A DNA stretch of 64,000 nucleotides from Gordonibacter massiliensis (ex Traore et al. 2017). GTDB lineage: Bacteria; Actinomycetota; Coriobacteriia; Coriobacteriales; Eggerthellaceae. The stretch spans positions 1,364,001 to 1,428,000 of the forward strand of contig LT827128.1 in the NCBI GenBank assembly GCA_900170005.1, read 5' to 3'. Shown one piece after another: positions 17,903-26,437 of the stretch (positions are counted from its first letter, which is position 1; every line of letters begins with the position of its first letter). The position numbers and the translations under genes were made by a program. A model generated the notes under the pieces. The model saw only the letters and a list, made by a program, of their open reading frames with translations, was not told the origin of the DNA and searched no databases.

Positions 17903-18157
17903 ACGGCACCTCTTCTTCTCGCGATCGCGCCGCACAACGGCGGACGCACGCGGACGCGCAGGCGGCGCGTCCGCGAAACTGATGTCCAGTGGTTTGTTGG
18001 TGTTGGTGCCGACCGGGAAACCCGGCAGCGCTGCTCCGCCCCACAAAGGCAAGCGAGATGACTCCAGTGTAGCGCGCATCGCGCACCAGCGGCACGGTTT
18101 CTCCACATTCCGCACCGGCGAACGGCTGTCCACGCAATCGAAAAGACGTGTCGCCTT

Positions 18158-18493
18158 CTACTCTCCCCCCTCCGGGGCCACCACGTAGAGTTGGCCGGTT
18201 TCCTCGTCGCGGTAGACGGTGCCGAGGTTCTCGTAGGTGCTGCCGCTCGCGGCGATGCCTTCTTCCACCGCCTCCAAGTCACCCTGTATCTCGCGGATGG
18301 CGGGGCTGCCGCCCGACGTGCGCACGCTTTCCAAATCGACGTTCCAGTTGGCGATGAGCGCCAGCAGAAGGCCGCAGGCGAACACCAGCATCACGTCCAT
18401 GAGGTTGCCCATCGACCCCATGGGGTCGCGCTCGTCGTCGTCCAGAAGCTTCGAGCCCGCCAAACGGGAGGCCTTCAGATCACGCTTCGGCAT
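18158..18493 (-). CDS. DUF2149-family membrane protein (ExbD-like partner)
   Basis: This 111-residue protein has an N-terminal cytoplasmic part with LLDDDERDPMGSMGNLMDVM, one TM helix (about 38-55, VFACGLLLALIANW) and an extracytoplasmic tail with YRDEETGQLYVVAPE. The D-P-x-x-x-x-x-N-L-x-D-V block entering the TM is the DUF2149 hallmark and has the topology of ExbD/TolR/MotB: a single TM beginning with a conserved Asp. The ATG lies inside the end of the upstream ExbB-like gene (14-base overlap), so the two are translationally coupled. It probably completes a proton-driven motor. Confidence 0.78.
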   Translation of the reverse strand: MPKRDLKASRLAGSKLLDDDERDPMGSMGNLMDVMLVFACGLLLALIANWNVDLESVRTSGGSPAIREIQGDLEAVEEGIAASGSTYENLGTVYRDEETGQLYVVAPEGGE

Positions 18494-19214
18494 GGAGGGC
18501 CGCCTTTCCCTCGAGCGCCAAAGCCGCGACGTCGGCCGGAAAGCCCGCCCGGCTCGGGAACGCGAACCCCTCCGCATGCAGGGCGTCCGCCTTCTCTAAG
18601 ATCGTGTTCATGGCGCCCTCGACGCTGATCAGGTAGTCGGCGTACCAGCGACGCCGCACCTTCGTCACCAGGAAGCACACGACGGCCACCGCGAGGCCGG
18701 CCACGGTCGTGTCGAACGCCACCAAAAGCGACGACGACAGCGTCTCCAGGTCGCCCGAGCTCAGGGCCACGATGCCCGGGCCCAAGGGGATGAGCGTGCC
18801 CATCAAGCCCAGCATGGGGGCGATCTTCACGGCGGAATCGGTGAAGGAAAGCGCCTTCTGGTACCGCGCGCTCTCGTCGGCCAGCAGGCGCTTGGCCACC
18901 TCGGTGAGGGCGTCTTCGGGCAGGTACATATACGAGACCAGCTCCCTCAGGCCGTTCCTTTGGGAGTCCAGCAGGCCGCTTCGGTCGATCACGCCGTCGA
19001 GCTGCCCGTAGGGCGCCGCGTCGAGGTCGGCGATCAGCCGCGGCAGCGCCACCCGGTAGCGCCGGCGTTCCACCGCCACCTCCACCACCAGCGAGCCGAG
19101 CGTGTACACGGCGTACGCGGCCAGTATCACCAGGCAGACGACGGTGGGGATGAGCAGCCCCTGCGACAGCGCGTGGAGCGCGTCGTTGGCGAAGAATTGG
19201 TTGAGGAAGTTCAT
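18480..19214 (-). CDS. MotA/TolQ/ExbB proton-channel family protein
   Basis: This 244-residue protein has TM1 at about 18-40 (LLIPTVVCLVILAAYAVYTLG), a cytoplasmic loop of about 85 residues, and TM2/TM3 at about 127-150 and 165-190. APMLGLMGTLIPLGPGIVAL and LLVAFDTTVAGLAVAVVCFL carry the conserved G-T and T-T residues of the family. ExbB/TolQ use ion flow to move an ExbD/TolR-like rod; here the rod candidate is the overlapping DUF2149 gene. In a cell with no outer membrane the classical TonB role is unavailable, so its task in this operon is open. The ATG at 19214 has AAGGA 11 bases upstream. Confidence 0.88.
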   Translation of the reverse strand: MNFLNQFFANDALHALSQGLLIPTVVCLVILAAYAVYTLGSLVVEVAVERRRYRVALPRLIADLDAAPYGQLDGVIDRSGLLDSQRNGLRELVSYMYLPEDALTEVAKRLLADESARYQKALSFTDSAVKIAPMLGLMGTLIPLGPGIVALSSGDLETLSSSLLVAFDTTVAGLAVAVVCFLVTKVRRRWYADYLISVEGAMNTILEKADALHAEGFAFPSRAGFPADVAALALEGKAALHAEA

Positions 19215-19276
19215 GAGGTCGAAATCCTTTCAGAGAGCTCGAAGATGCGGAGCGGGAAGCGGTTGCGCACTCGGGG

Positions 19277-20287
19277 TCAGGTTGCCTGCACGATCAGGTC
19301 CCGCGCGCATTGGAATCCTCCGGCGACCCAGCGCCGGTGCAGGCAGTTCTTGCACGACGGCCTGCGGTCGATGCATTCTTCCGCGTCGTTGTCCCACTCG
19401 AAGGCGGGGCACACGCGCGACCAGCTGTCGTCCGCGTTGCCGATCTCCCCCAGGTCGACCTTGGAGCACGGATGCGCCACGCCGTCGACGACGTCGCACA
19501 CGACCGTGAGCGCGCCGTCGTGCAGGACGGGCTTCCCTTCCGCGTCGAGGGCGAAGGGAAGGTTGGGGGCCAGGCCCTCGCCTCGCGCGTCGACGAGCCG
19601 GACGGGGCCGCGGAAATCGCGGGCGAGACGGCAGGCGACCGCCGCCACGTCGCAAGCGACTTCGCCCGCGCAGAGCTTCGAGAAGTTCCACTTGCCCCGG
19701 AAGCGCCCGTCGTTGCCCCCTAGGCGCAGGCCCACGCCGGCCAGGGCCCCCACCACGCCGGACCCGTCGCCGCCGTGCTCGCTCAAGCTCACCCAGGGGA
19801 TGCGTCCCGCCAGATCGTAGGCCGATTCGATGCTGCAGAAGTCGACCTTCGCCCGGTACCCGAACGCGACGAGCGCCTCGACCATCCGTCCGTCCTCGCC
19901 CTCGAGGCCCGTCCCAGCCCAAAGCGCGGCCCTGGGCACGCGCGCCACGCAGAGCCCCGGGTCCGACGTGGGGGCGCGGTGCTCCGCGATGATGCGCATC
20001 GCGCGCAAGCGCATCTCCCCGATGCGCGACGGCGGCATGAGGGCCTCGAACACCATCGAGGAGTTGTGCGAGGTGTAGGGCACGTCGTCGCGCAGCAAAA
20101 GCTGGTGGCGCGTCACCTCGAGCCGCAAACTCCCTCCCAGCTCCACGGCGGCCGATGCGACGAGGCTCGCTATCTCCCCGGTGGACGTCGCGCGGGTCTC
20201 GTCGTCGGTGTCGTCGATGCCCACGACAACCGCGACGAGGTCCGAGGCGGCCGAATCCGCCGGCGTGTTCATCAGATGGGCGCGCAT
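19277..20287 (-). CDS. TiaS-like protein with Cys-rich C-terminus
   Basis: This 336-residue protein starts near VAVVVGIDDTDDETRATSTG, the GIDDTD motif of archaeal TiaS (tRNA-Ile2 agmatinylcytidine synthetase). The next part (RHQLLLRDDVPYTSHNSSMV, then RIIAEHRAPTSDPGLCVA) also follows the TiaS N-terminal domain. The C-terminus has a Cys cluster (VCPAFEWDNDAEEC, PSCKNCLHRR, FQCARD) suggesting a metal site. Bacteria normally modify tRNA-Ile2 with TilS, so a different substrate is likely. The ATG directly follows the TAG of the binding-protein gene. The role in the ABC operon is unknown. Confidence 0.7.
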   Translation of the reverse strand: MRAHLMNTPADSAASDLVAVVVGIDDTDDETRATSTGEIASLVASAAVELGGSLRLEVTRHQLLLRDDVPYTSHNSSMVFEALMPPSRIGEMRLRAMRIIAEHRAPTSDPGLCVARVPRAALWAGTGLEGEDGRMVEALVAFGYRAKVDFCSIESAYDLAGRIPWVSLSEHGGDGSGVVGALAGVGLRLGGNDGRFRGKWNFSKLCAGEVACDVAAVACRLARDFRGPVRLVDARGEGLAPNLPFALDAEGKPVLHDGALTVVCDVVDGVAHPCSKVDLGEIGNADDSWSRVCPAFEWDNDAEECIDRRPSCKNCLHRRWVAGGFQCARDLIVQAT

Positions 20288-21478
20288 CTACCTTCCCCCT
20301 CCGCTTCCGGATCCGCTGCCTTGGCCCTCTTGCCCGCCGGACCCTTCGGCACGCAGCCCCTCGCCTGCCACGATGGCTTCCCACGTGGCGTCGTCGATGT
20401 CCAGCCCCACCACGTCGCGGTAGTAGGAGCGCACCGTTTCCTCCAAATCGACGTCCTCGTAGAGCTGCGGGTACAGCGTCTTTCCCAGCCAGAGCATGCC
20501 CAAAAACGTCTCGGGATCGCCGCGCTGGCCCCAGCGGCTCGTGGACACCGGCAGGTTGCGCACCTCGCCCGCCGCCACGGCGGCCATGCCCTGCCACTGC
20601 GCGTCGCCCAGGATGGAGCTGCGGGCGTCGGCGGTGCTGCACACGATGACGTCGGGGTTCCACGCGTACACCTGCTCGAGCGTGGCCGTGTAGTCGCCGG
20701 TGCCGCCCACGCCGGCCTCGCCGGCGGAGACGTCGACCGCGCCGCAGCGCACCACCCAATCGGCGCCGAGCGATCCGGACCCGTCCGTCAGCAGCGGGTC
20801 GTTGATGGAATGGTACACGCGCTTCCGCTCGCTTTCGGGAACGCTCGCGGCGCGCTCCTCCACGAGGGCGGCCGTTTCGCGGTAGTATTCCGCGACGGCC
20901 GCGGCCTTCTCGGCGGCCGCGGGGCCGCACACCCGGCCCACCAGCTCGATGGCGTCCTGCTGCTCCTCCACCGTGGAGTAGTCCACCACCACGTACGGGA
21001 TGCCCAGCTTGTCGAGCTTGGCGGTCTCCTCGCCCCCGTCGTACAGGTCCCGCTTGACCAAGGCGACGTCGACGCCGGCGGAAAGCAGGGTCTCCACGTT
21101 CACGCTGTTCCCTGAAAGCTGCTCGACCGATTCGAGTCCGGGACAGAGTTCTCGCAGCAGCTCGTTGGACAGGACGCCGCCCGGCGCCCCCATGAGCTTG
21201 TCGCCCGCCCCCGCCAGCACGCACACGTTGCCCGAGAAGGCGTCCAGCGCCGCGATGCGCTGCGGGTCCGCCGGCACGCTCACCGTGCGGCCGAGCGAGT
21301 CGACGACCTCCTTCGTCTCCGTCGCGGAGCCCTGTCCTGCAACGGCCGAGCCGTCGAACAGCGTCGCAAGCGAGCCTCCGTTCAGCGCGAACAGCCCCAG
21401 GCCGCACACCGCCACGATGAGCAACCCCACCGCTGCCGACGCCAAGACCGTTTTCGCACCGCGTTTCTGCGTTGTCAT
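20288..21478 (-). CDS. FecB/BtuF-type substrate-binding protein, membrane-anchored
   Basis: The protein has 396 residues. An uncleaved or signal-type helix is at about 10-32 (VLASAAVGLLIVAVCGLGLF) without a proper lipobox, so anchoring is by TM rather than lipid. The binding-protein domain runs from VVDSLGRTVSVPADPQRIAA through LLSAGVDVALVK, AWNPDVIVCSTADA and WGQRGDPETFLGMLWLGKTL, the pattern of helical-backbone binding proteins for metal chelates and corrinoids. The C-terminal tail is Gly/Ser-rich. It overlaps the ATPase gene by ATGA. The ligand cannot be read from sequence; a metal complex (heme, siderophore or corrinoid) is the family expectation. Confidence 0.87.
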   Translation of the reverse strand: MTTQKRGAKTVLASAAVGLLIVAVCGLGLFALNGGSLATLFDGSAVAGQGSATETKEVVDSLGRTVSVPADPQRIAALDAFSGNVCVLAGAGDKLMGAPGGVLSNELLRELCPGLESVEQLSGNSVNVETLLSAGVDVALVKRDLYDGGEETAKLDKLGIPYVVVDYSTVEEQQDAIELVGRVCGPAAAEKAAAVAEYYRETAALVEERAASVPESERKRVYHSINDPLLTDGSGSLGADWVVRCGAVDVSAGEAGVGGTGDYTATLEQVYAWNPDVIVCSTADARSSILGDAQWQGMAAVAAGEVRNLPVSTSRWGQRGDPETFLGMLWLGKTLYPQLYEDVDLEETVRSYYRDVVGLDIDDATWEAIVAGEGLRAEGSGGQEGQGSGSGSGGGR

Positions 21479-22416
21479 CGAGTATCCTCTCCCGTCTCGC
21501 TCCCCGTCGTGCTCAGGGGGACGATCTGCCTCACGACGGCCGCGCGGCCGTCGTCGAAACCCTCCAAGTCCCCGCCTCGCCGGAACCGAACCTCGGCGAC
21601 GGCGGCCGCCACGCCGAAGTAACGCCAGAGCGCGTCGGGCGTCAGCACCTCGTCGGGCGTCCCTTCCCGCGCCACCCGCCCGTGCGACATGAGCGCCACC
21701 TTCACGTTCAGGCCGGCGGCCGCCAGATGGAACGCCTGGTTCGGCGCGTGCGTGGCCATGAGGACGGTCGCGTCGCGCTCGCGCACCAGCCGTTCGACCG
21801 TCTCAAGGAACACCAGCTCGTTCTTGAAGTCCAGGTGCGCCGTGGGCTCGTCCAGCACGATGAGCGGCGTGTCCTGCACGAGGGCGCGCGCCAGCAGCAC
21901 CATCTGCATCTCGCCGCCGGAAAGCGCCGTGCACGCCCGCTCGCGCAAACGGTCGATGCCGCACGTCTTCAGCGCCTCGAGCGCGCGCCGCCGATCGTCC
22001 GCGTCCGTCGATCCGAAGCCCGCCTGGTAGGCCGTGCGGCCCATGAGCACCAGATGCTCCACCGTGTAGGGGAACGTGCGCTCGTGCATCTGGGGAACGT
22101 AGGCCAGAAGGCGCGCCCGCTCCCAGGCCCGCATGCCAGCCGTGTCGCCGCCGTCGACCTCGATGACGCCGGACGCCGGCCTGTTCTCGCCCAGCACGCA
22201 GTCGAGGAACGTCGATTTTCCGCACCCGTTCACGCCCATCAGGCAAACGACCGACCCCCGCTCCACCTCGAGCGAGAAATCCTGCAGCACGCGATGGTCC
22301 CCCCACGAAAACCGCACGTCGCGCGCCTTGAGCATCGGAGGGGACGCCGACCGGGCGGCTTCGGCCCCCGCCGCGCGGTCGGCCGTCGGCGACGCCGCGC
22401 TTGCCGATCCGGTCAT
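21475..22416 (-). CDS. FecE/BtuD-type ABC transporter ATPase
   Basis: The protein has 313 residues. Walker A is GVNGCGKSTF, the Q-loop region AYVPQMHERTFPYTVEHLVL, the signature ALSGGEMQMVLLARAL, Walker B PLIVLDEPTAHLD and the H-loop ATH. The C-terminal 40 residues (FRRGGDLEGFDDGRAAVV) form an extra tail. It energises the permease encoded immediately upstream. The ATGA overlap on both sides shows tight coupling with permease and binding protein. Confidence 0.93.
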   Translation of the reverse strand: MTGSASAASPTADRAAGAEAARSASPPMLKARDVRFSWGDHRVLQDFSLEVERGSVVCLMGVNGCGKSTFLDCVLGENRPASGVIEVDGGDTAGMRAWERARLLAYVPQMHERTFPYTVEHLVLMGRTAYQAGFGSTDADDRRRALEALKTCGIDRLRERACTALSGGEMQMVLLARALVQDTPLIVLDEPTAHLDFKNELVFLETVERLVRERDATVLMATHAPNQAFHLAAAGLNVKVALMSHGRVAREGTPDEVLTPDALWRYFGVAAAVAEVRFRRGGDLEGFDDGRAAVVRQIVPLSTTGSETGEDTR

Positions 22417-23429
22417 CGCCAGCCACCGCCCTTCGTCTTCTTGAGCAGGTACACGAAGAACGGCGCGCCGATGAGGGCCGTGAGTATGCCGAGCGGCACC
22501 TCGCTCGCCCACAGGCAGCGGGCGCAGGTGTCGACGACAACGAGGAAGGCGCCGCCGAGCGCCATGGAAACGGGGATGAGGCGCCTGTTCTCGCTTCCCA
22601 CCAGCATGCGCCCGATGTGCGGCACGATGAGCCCCACCCATCCCACCACGCCGGCCATGCACACGGCGCCGGACGTGGCGAACGTGGCCGCCGCCACGAT
22701 GACGCCCTTGTCCCGGCCGACCTCGAGCCCCAGCGAGCGCGCCTCCTTGTCGCCCATGGACAGCACGTCCACACGCCCCGCGAACAAGACCAGCACGACG
22801 CAGCCGGCGGCCATGACGGCGACCGACCAGAAGTTCTCCCATCCCACCGACGAGAGGCTCCCCATGAGCCAGTACACGATCGACGGCAGCTGCGTGTCGG
22901 CGTCGGCCACGTACTTCATGAGCGACACCAGCGCCGAGAACACGCTCGACACGATGGTGCCGCCCAGGATGAGCATGATGGTGGGCGCGCTTTTGTACAC
23001 CCGCGCGATCCAGTAGCTGGCGCATACGGCCACGATCCCGAACAAGAACGCCGACGGGTAGACGGCCGCGCCGCCGCCGAACAGCACGATGGCGAGCGCG
23101 GCGCCGAAGCCCGCGCCGTTGCTCACGCCCAGAAGGCCTGGGTTCACCAACGGGTTGCGGAACACCCCTTGGAACGCCGCGCCGGAAGCCGAGAGCGCCG
23201 CGCCCACGGCTGCGGCGGCCAGCGCGCGCGGCAGGCGCACCTGCAGCACCAGCGTCGCGGACTCGGGCGTGACGGCGGCAGGGCCCCCCGGCAGCCACGA
23301 CACGAGCGCTTGGCACACCTCGGGCAGCGTCAGCGCGTAGCGTCCGCAGAACAGCGACGCGAACACGCAGACGAGCGGCAACGCGAAGATCGCCGCCGAC
23401 CTGAGGAAGCCGCCGTCAGAGCGCGCCAT
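22413..23429 (-). CDS. FecCD-type ABC transporter permease
   Basis: This 338-residue protein has about ten TM helices. Family motifs include RLPRALAAAAVGAALSASGA, FQGVFRNPLVNPGLLGVSNG and the coupling region LSMGDKEARSLGLEVGRDKG, all standard for the BtuC/FecCD/FhuB group that imports siderophores, heme and cobalamin. PHIGRMLVGSENRRLIPVSM is the conserved C-terminal cytoplasmic loop. The start overlaps the end of the upstream flavoprotein gene by 14 bases. Confidence 0.94.
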   Translation of the reverse strand: MARSDGGFLRSAAIFALPLVCVFASLFCGRYALTLPEVCQALVSWLPGGPAAVTPESATLVLQVRLPRALAAAAVGAALSASGAAFQGVFRNPLVNPGLLGVSNGAGFGAALAIVLFGGGAAVYPSAFLFGIVAVCASYWIARVYKSAPTIMLILGGTIVSSVFSALVSLMKYVADADTQLPSIVYWLMGSLSSVGWENFWSVAVMAAGCVVLVLFAGRVDVLSMGDKEARSLGLEVGRDKGVIVAAATFATSGAVCMAGVVGWVGLIVPHIGRMLVGSENRRLIPVSMALGGAFLVVVDTCARCLWASEVPLGILTALIGAPFFVYLLKKTKGGGWR

Positions 23430-24888
23430 GTGCGCTCCCTTCGCAATCGCCCGTCGCCACGAGCGCGACGCCGGTGCGCGCGATATCGCTTTCCAGCACC
23501 TCGCCCATGCGCACGGGGGCTTGGACGCTCAAGCGGCGGCAGGCGCGGGCGACGTCGAACAGCCGGTCCTTCGGCACCGGGCGCTCCGTGCGCACGGGCA
23601 CGAGCGGACGGCGGCCGCCGGCAACGGCGACGGTGCCCGTGAACATCCGCGTGGGACAGGCCAGCTCGCGCCGGGCGAACTCATCGCCGCGCGGGCAGGT
23701 GTTGCCCGTCACCCCGCCGTGCTCGGACGCCTCCATCACGCATCCGGTCGGGCACACCGTGCACACGATGCGCTGGACGCCGGCGGGCAGGTCGCCGCCC
23801 ACGTCGCCCATCCTGCCTTTCGGCTCGCCGATGGAAAGGCCGACCATGCGCGCCAGGTCGTCGGGCAGCGCGGGAGCCGGCTTTCCGGACAGCGCGGCCG
23901 CATGGGCCGCCGCGGCGATACCGGTGCGCAAGCCCTCCTGCGTCACCTGGTCCACCAGGTCGTGCGGCACGTTGGCGTTGCCGCAAAGGAACAGGCCCGA
24001 AGCGTCGGGCGCGAGCGCCGGGGAGTCCAGCACCTCGCGCTCGGGGACGAGCCCGCACGCCACCAGCAAGACATTGCAGCGCACGTATTCCTTGCGCGCC
24101 AGGTCGAACGATCCGTCGGCCCGCAAGGGCGCCACGGTGACCCCTTGCAGCTGCCCGTAACCGTGGACGCTCGCCAAGCCCCAGCCGTAGCGAAGGGGGA
24201 TGTCGAAATCCTGGATGCACCGGATATGGTTGCGCACGAGGCCCGTGGCCTCCTGCCCCAGAACCAGGCGCACCTCGGCGCCTTCCAGCGTCATGCGCCG
24301 CGCCATGATGAGGCCGATGTCGCCCGACCCCAGCACGACGGCCTTGTCGCCCGGAAGCTGGTTGGCCACGTTGACCATGTACTGGGCCGACCCCGCCGTC
24401 AGCACGCCGGCCGGGCGGCCTCCCGGTATCTGCAGCGCCCCGCGCGTTCGCTCGCGGCACCCGGTCGCGCACACGACGGAGCGCGCGACCAGCGTCGCTC
24501 GGCCGCCCAAGGAGGGTCCGAGGGCGTCGATGCGCAGCAGCCCGTCGGCCGACGGGCCCTCCACCGACAGCACCGTCGCGGCAAGCGCCGTCGGCACGTC
24601 GTCACCGCGCACGCGTTCGATCCAACGATGGGAGAACTCGGGGCCCGTGAGGGGCTCTCCGTACAGGTACAGGCCGAACCCGTCGTGGACGCACTGGGGC
24701 AGCACGCCGCCCAGGTACTCCTCGCGCTCCAGCACGAGCGTCCGGTACGGGCCGCTCTCCGCGACGGCGACCGCAGCCGCCATCCCCGCCGAGCCGCCCC
24801 CTATGACGACCGCGTCGAACACGCCGTCCACGTCGACGCGCCCTTTCGCGGCCGGAAGGTCCCGCCCCTCCGCTACCGGCTTCCTCAT
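23416..24888 (-). CDS. FAD/NAD(P) oxidoreductase fused to DUF1667
   Basis: The protein has 490 residues. The flavoprotein part (about 1-370) has AVVIGGGSAGMAAAVAVAES, CATGCRERTRGALQIPGGRP, a second dinucleotide loop VVLGSGDIGLIMARRM and CGLVPEREVL. DUF1667 follows (about 375-490): IVCTVCPTGCVMEA, NTCPRGDEFARREL and PTRMFTGTVAV, with four conserved Cys. In many Firmicutes these two parts are separate genes next to a GlpA-like dehydrogenase; here they are one protein. The ATG overlaps the upstream GlpA-like stop (ATGA). It is likely an electron-transfer partner of that gene product. Confidence 0.87.
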   Translation of the reverse strand: MRKPVAEGRDLPAAKGRVDVDGVFDAVVIGGGSAGMAAAVAVAESGPYRTLVLEREEYLGGVLPQCVHDGFGLYLYGEPLTGPEFSHRWIERVRGDDVPTALAATVLSVEGPSADGLLRIDALGPSLGGRATLVARSVVCATGCRERTRGALQIPGGRPAGVLTAGSAQYMVNVANQLPGDKAVVLGSGDIGLIMARRMTLEGAEVRLVLGQEATGLVRNHIRCIQDFDIPLRYGWGLASVHGYGQLQGVTVAPLRADGSFDLARKEYVRCNVLLVACGLVPEREVLDSPALAPDASGLFLCGNANVPHDLVDQVTQEGLRTGIAAAAHAAALSGKPAPALPDDLARMVGLSIGEPKGRMGDVGGDLPAGVQRIVCTVCPTGCVMEASEHGGVTGNTCPRGDEFARRELACPTRMFTGTVAVAGGRRPLVPVRTERPVPKDRLFDVARACRRLSVQAPVRMGEVLESDIARTGVALVATGDCEGSAHGAL

Positions 24889-26360
24889 GCCCGCTTCACC
24901 TGCCTTTTGACCACGCGTCCGCCGCGCTCGCCCTTCGCGATCTCCCAGGGCGCGCACCCCAGCTCGTCGGCCATGATCTCCAGGATGCGCGGCGTGCAGA
25001 AAGCGCCCTGGCAGCGCCCCATGCCGCAGCGCAGCCGGCGCTTCAACCCGTCGAGGGTGCGCGGCGGCAGCGTGTCGTGCATACAGCTGCGGACATCGCC
25101 TTCGGTGACGCGCTCGCAACGGCACACCACGTGCCCGTAGCGCTCGTCGGCTTCGAGCAGCGCGCGCTGCTCGGCGGCGGTGCAGTCCATGAAGGGCCTC
25201 CGGTGCGCGGGGCCCTGGTCGCGCGGATCGAAGCCGGGCGACTCCTCCAGGCGCAGGCCTTGCTCCCCCAGCAACCGAAGCGCCCGGTCGGCAAGCGCCG
25301 GAGCGCTGGTCATCCCCGGGTTCTTGATGCCGAGCGCGCTGACGAAGCCGGGCGCCGACACGCGCACCACGAAATCCTTCTTCTCCTTCTCGACGTTGAC
25401 GATGTTGGCCCGGATGCCGGAGAACTCGGTGATGACCTGCCCGAAATCCAAGTCGGGCACCAGCTTGCGCGCGACGCGCTTCACGTGCTCGATGCCCGCC
25501 TTCGTCGTGGCGTTGTCGGCGAAGGACCGCACGTTCTCGCTCGTGGGACCCGCCAAGAGGTTGCCGTCGACGGTGGGGGCGAGCAGCGTGCCTCCCTCGT
25601 CGGTCTCCTGCGCCTGGAACAGCACGTGGCGGATGGGCTCCTTGCCCGCAAGGCCGCCTTCCTGCTTGTCGAACACGACGAACTGGCCTCGGCGGGGGCG
25701 CACCACGATGTCGGCCGCGTGCACCTGCACGTCCAGCAGCGCCGCCTCCTCTCCGGCCATGTTCACCACGTACGGCGCCCGGACCCGGCGACCGTCCTTC
25801 GCGCGCAGCTCCCATCGGCCCGAGACGCGCTCGATGGCGTCGACCTCGAAGCCGAACTCGAACCGAACGCCGTTGGCGACGGCGTTGCGCGCCGTGGCCA
25901 GCGCGAGGTCGAACGGCGAGACGATGCCCGTCGTAGGGGCGACGAGCGCCGCGACGACGCGCTCGGACAGACGCGGCTCCAAGCAGCGGGCCTCGTCGCC
26001 CGAGACGACCTCCAAGTCGCCCGCCCCGTTCAGCCGCGCGCGCTCGCGCTTCTCGGCGATATGCTCCACCCCGGCAGGGTGGAACGCCACGTACAGGGCG
26101 CCCACGCGCTCGAACGGCACCTGCAGCTCGTCGGCGATGGAATCGAAGCACGCGTTTCCTTCGACGCAGCTCGTCCCCTTCAGGCTGCCGCCCCGCGGGT
26201 GGAACCCGGTGTGGACGAGCCCGCTGTTCGCCTTGGTGGCGCCTTCGCCCACGTCGTGGGCGGCTTCCAGCACGCACACGTCCAGCCGGTACCGAGCCAG
26301 GGCGCGCGCCATGGTGCACCCCAGGATGCCCGCGCCGACTATCGCTACGTCAACGTCCAA
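24885..26360 (-). CDS. GlpA/LhgO-like FAD-dependent dehydrogenase with [2Fe-2S] C-terminus
   Basis: The protein has about 491 residues. The FAD loop is DVAIVGAGILGCTMARALAR and the DAO-family body has KANSGLVHTGFHPRGGSLKG and TEFSGIRAN. The C-terminal BFD-like domain carries VVCRCERVTEGD and CGMGRCQGAFC, four Cys for a [2Fe-2S] cluster, as in anaerobic glycerol-3-phosphate dehydrogenase GlpA. No ATG lies near the conserved start; I chose TTG at 26360, which has GAGGGAAG at good spacing. The substrate is a 2-hydroxyacid or polyol phosphate in known relatives; with an ABC importer and LxxTG proteins around it, another role such as ligand reduction is possible. Confidence 0.85.
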   Translation of the reverse strand: MDVDVAIVGAGILGCTMARALARYRLDVCVLEAAHDVGEGATKANSGLVHTGFHPRGGSLKGTSCVEGNACFDSIADELQVPFERVGALYVAFHPAGVEHIAEKRERARLNGAGDLEVVSGDEARCLEPRLSERVVAALVAPTTGIVSPFDLALATARNAVANGVRFEFGFEVDAIERVSGRWELRAKDGRRVRAPYVVNMAGEEAALLDVQVHAADIVVRPRRGQFVVFDKQEGGLAGKEPIRHVLFQAQETDEGGTLLAPTVDGNLLAGPTSENVRSFADNATTKAGIEHVKRVARKLVPDLDFGQVITEFSGIRANIVNVEKEKKDFVVRVSAPGFVSALGIKNPGMTSAPALADRALRLLGEQGLRLEESPGFDPRDQGPAHRRPFMDCTAAEQRALLEADERYGHVVCRCERVTEGDVRSCMHDTLPPRTLDGLKRRLRCGMGRCQGAFCTPRILEIMADELGCAPWEIAKGERGGRVVKRQVKRA

Positions 26361-26437
26361 AATCGTCTTCCCTCTCGTCTCTTTCGCCGCGTTCCCGTCG
26401 CCCGTGCAGGACGCCCCCCTTGCGGCCGAACCGCTTC

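Noticed and set aside
16868-18061. 397-codon plus-strand frame across the cysK remnant and the four-TM gene
   Set aside because: Composition is Arg/His/Gly-rich with no domain, and the opposite-strand membrane protein is far more credible. Only the 19-residue CysK-like piece in another frame was kept.
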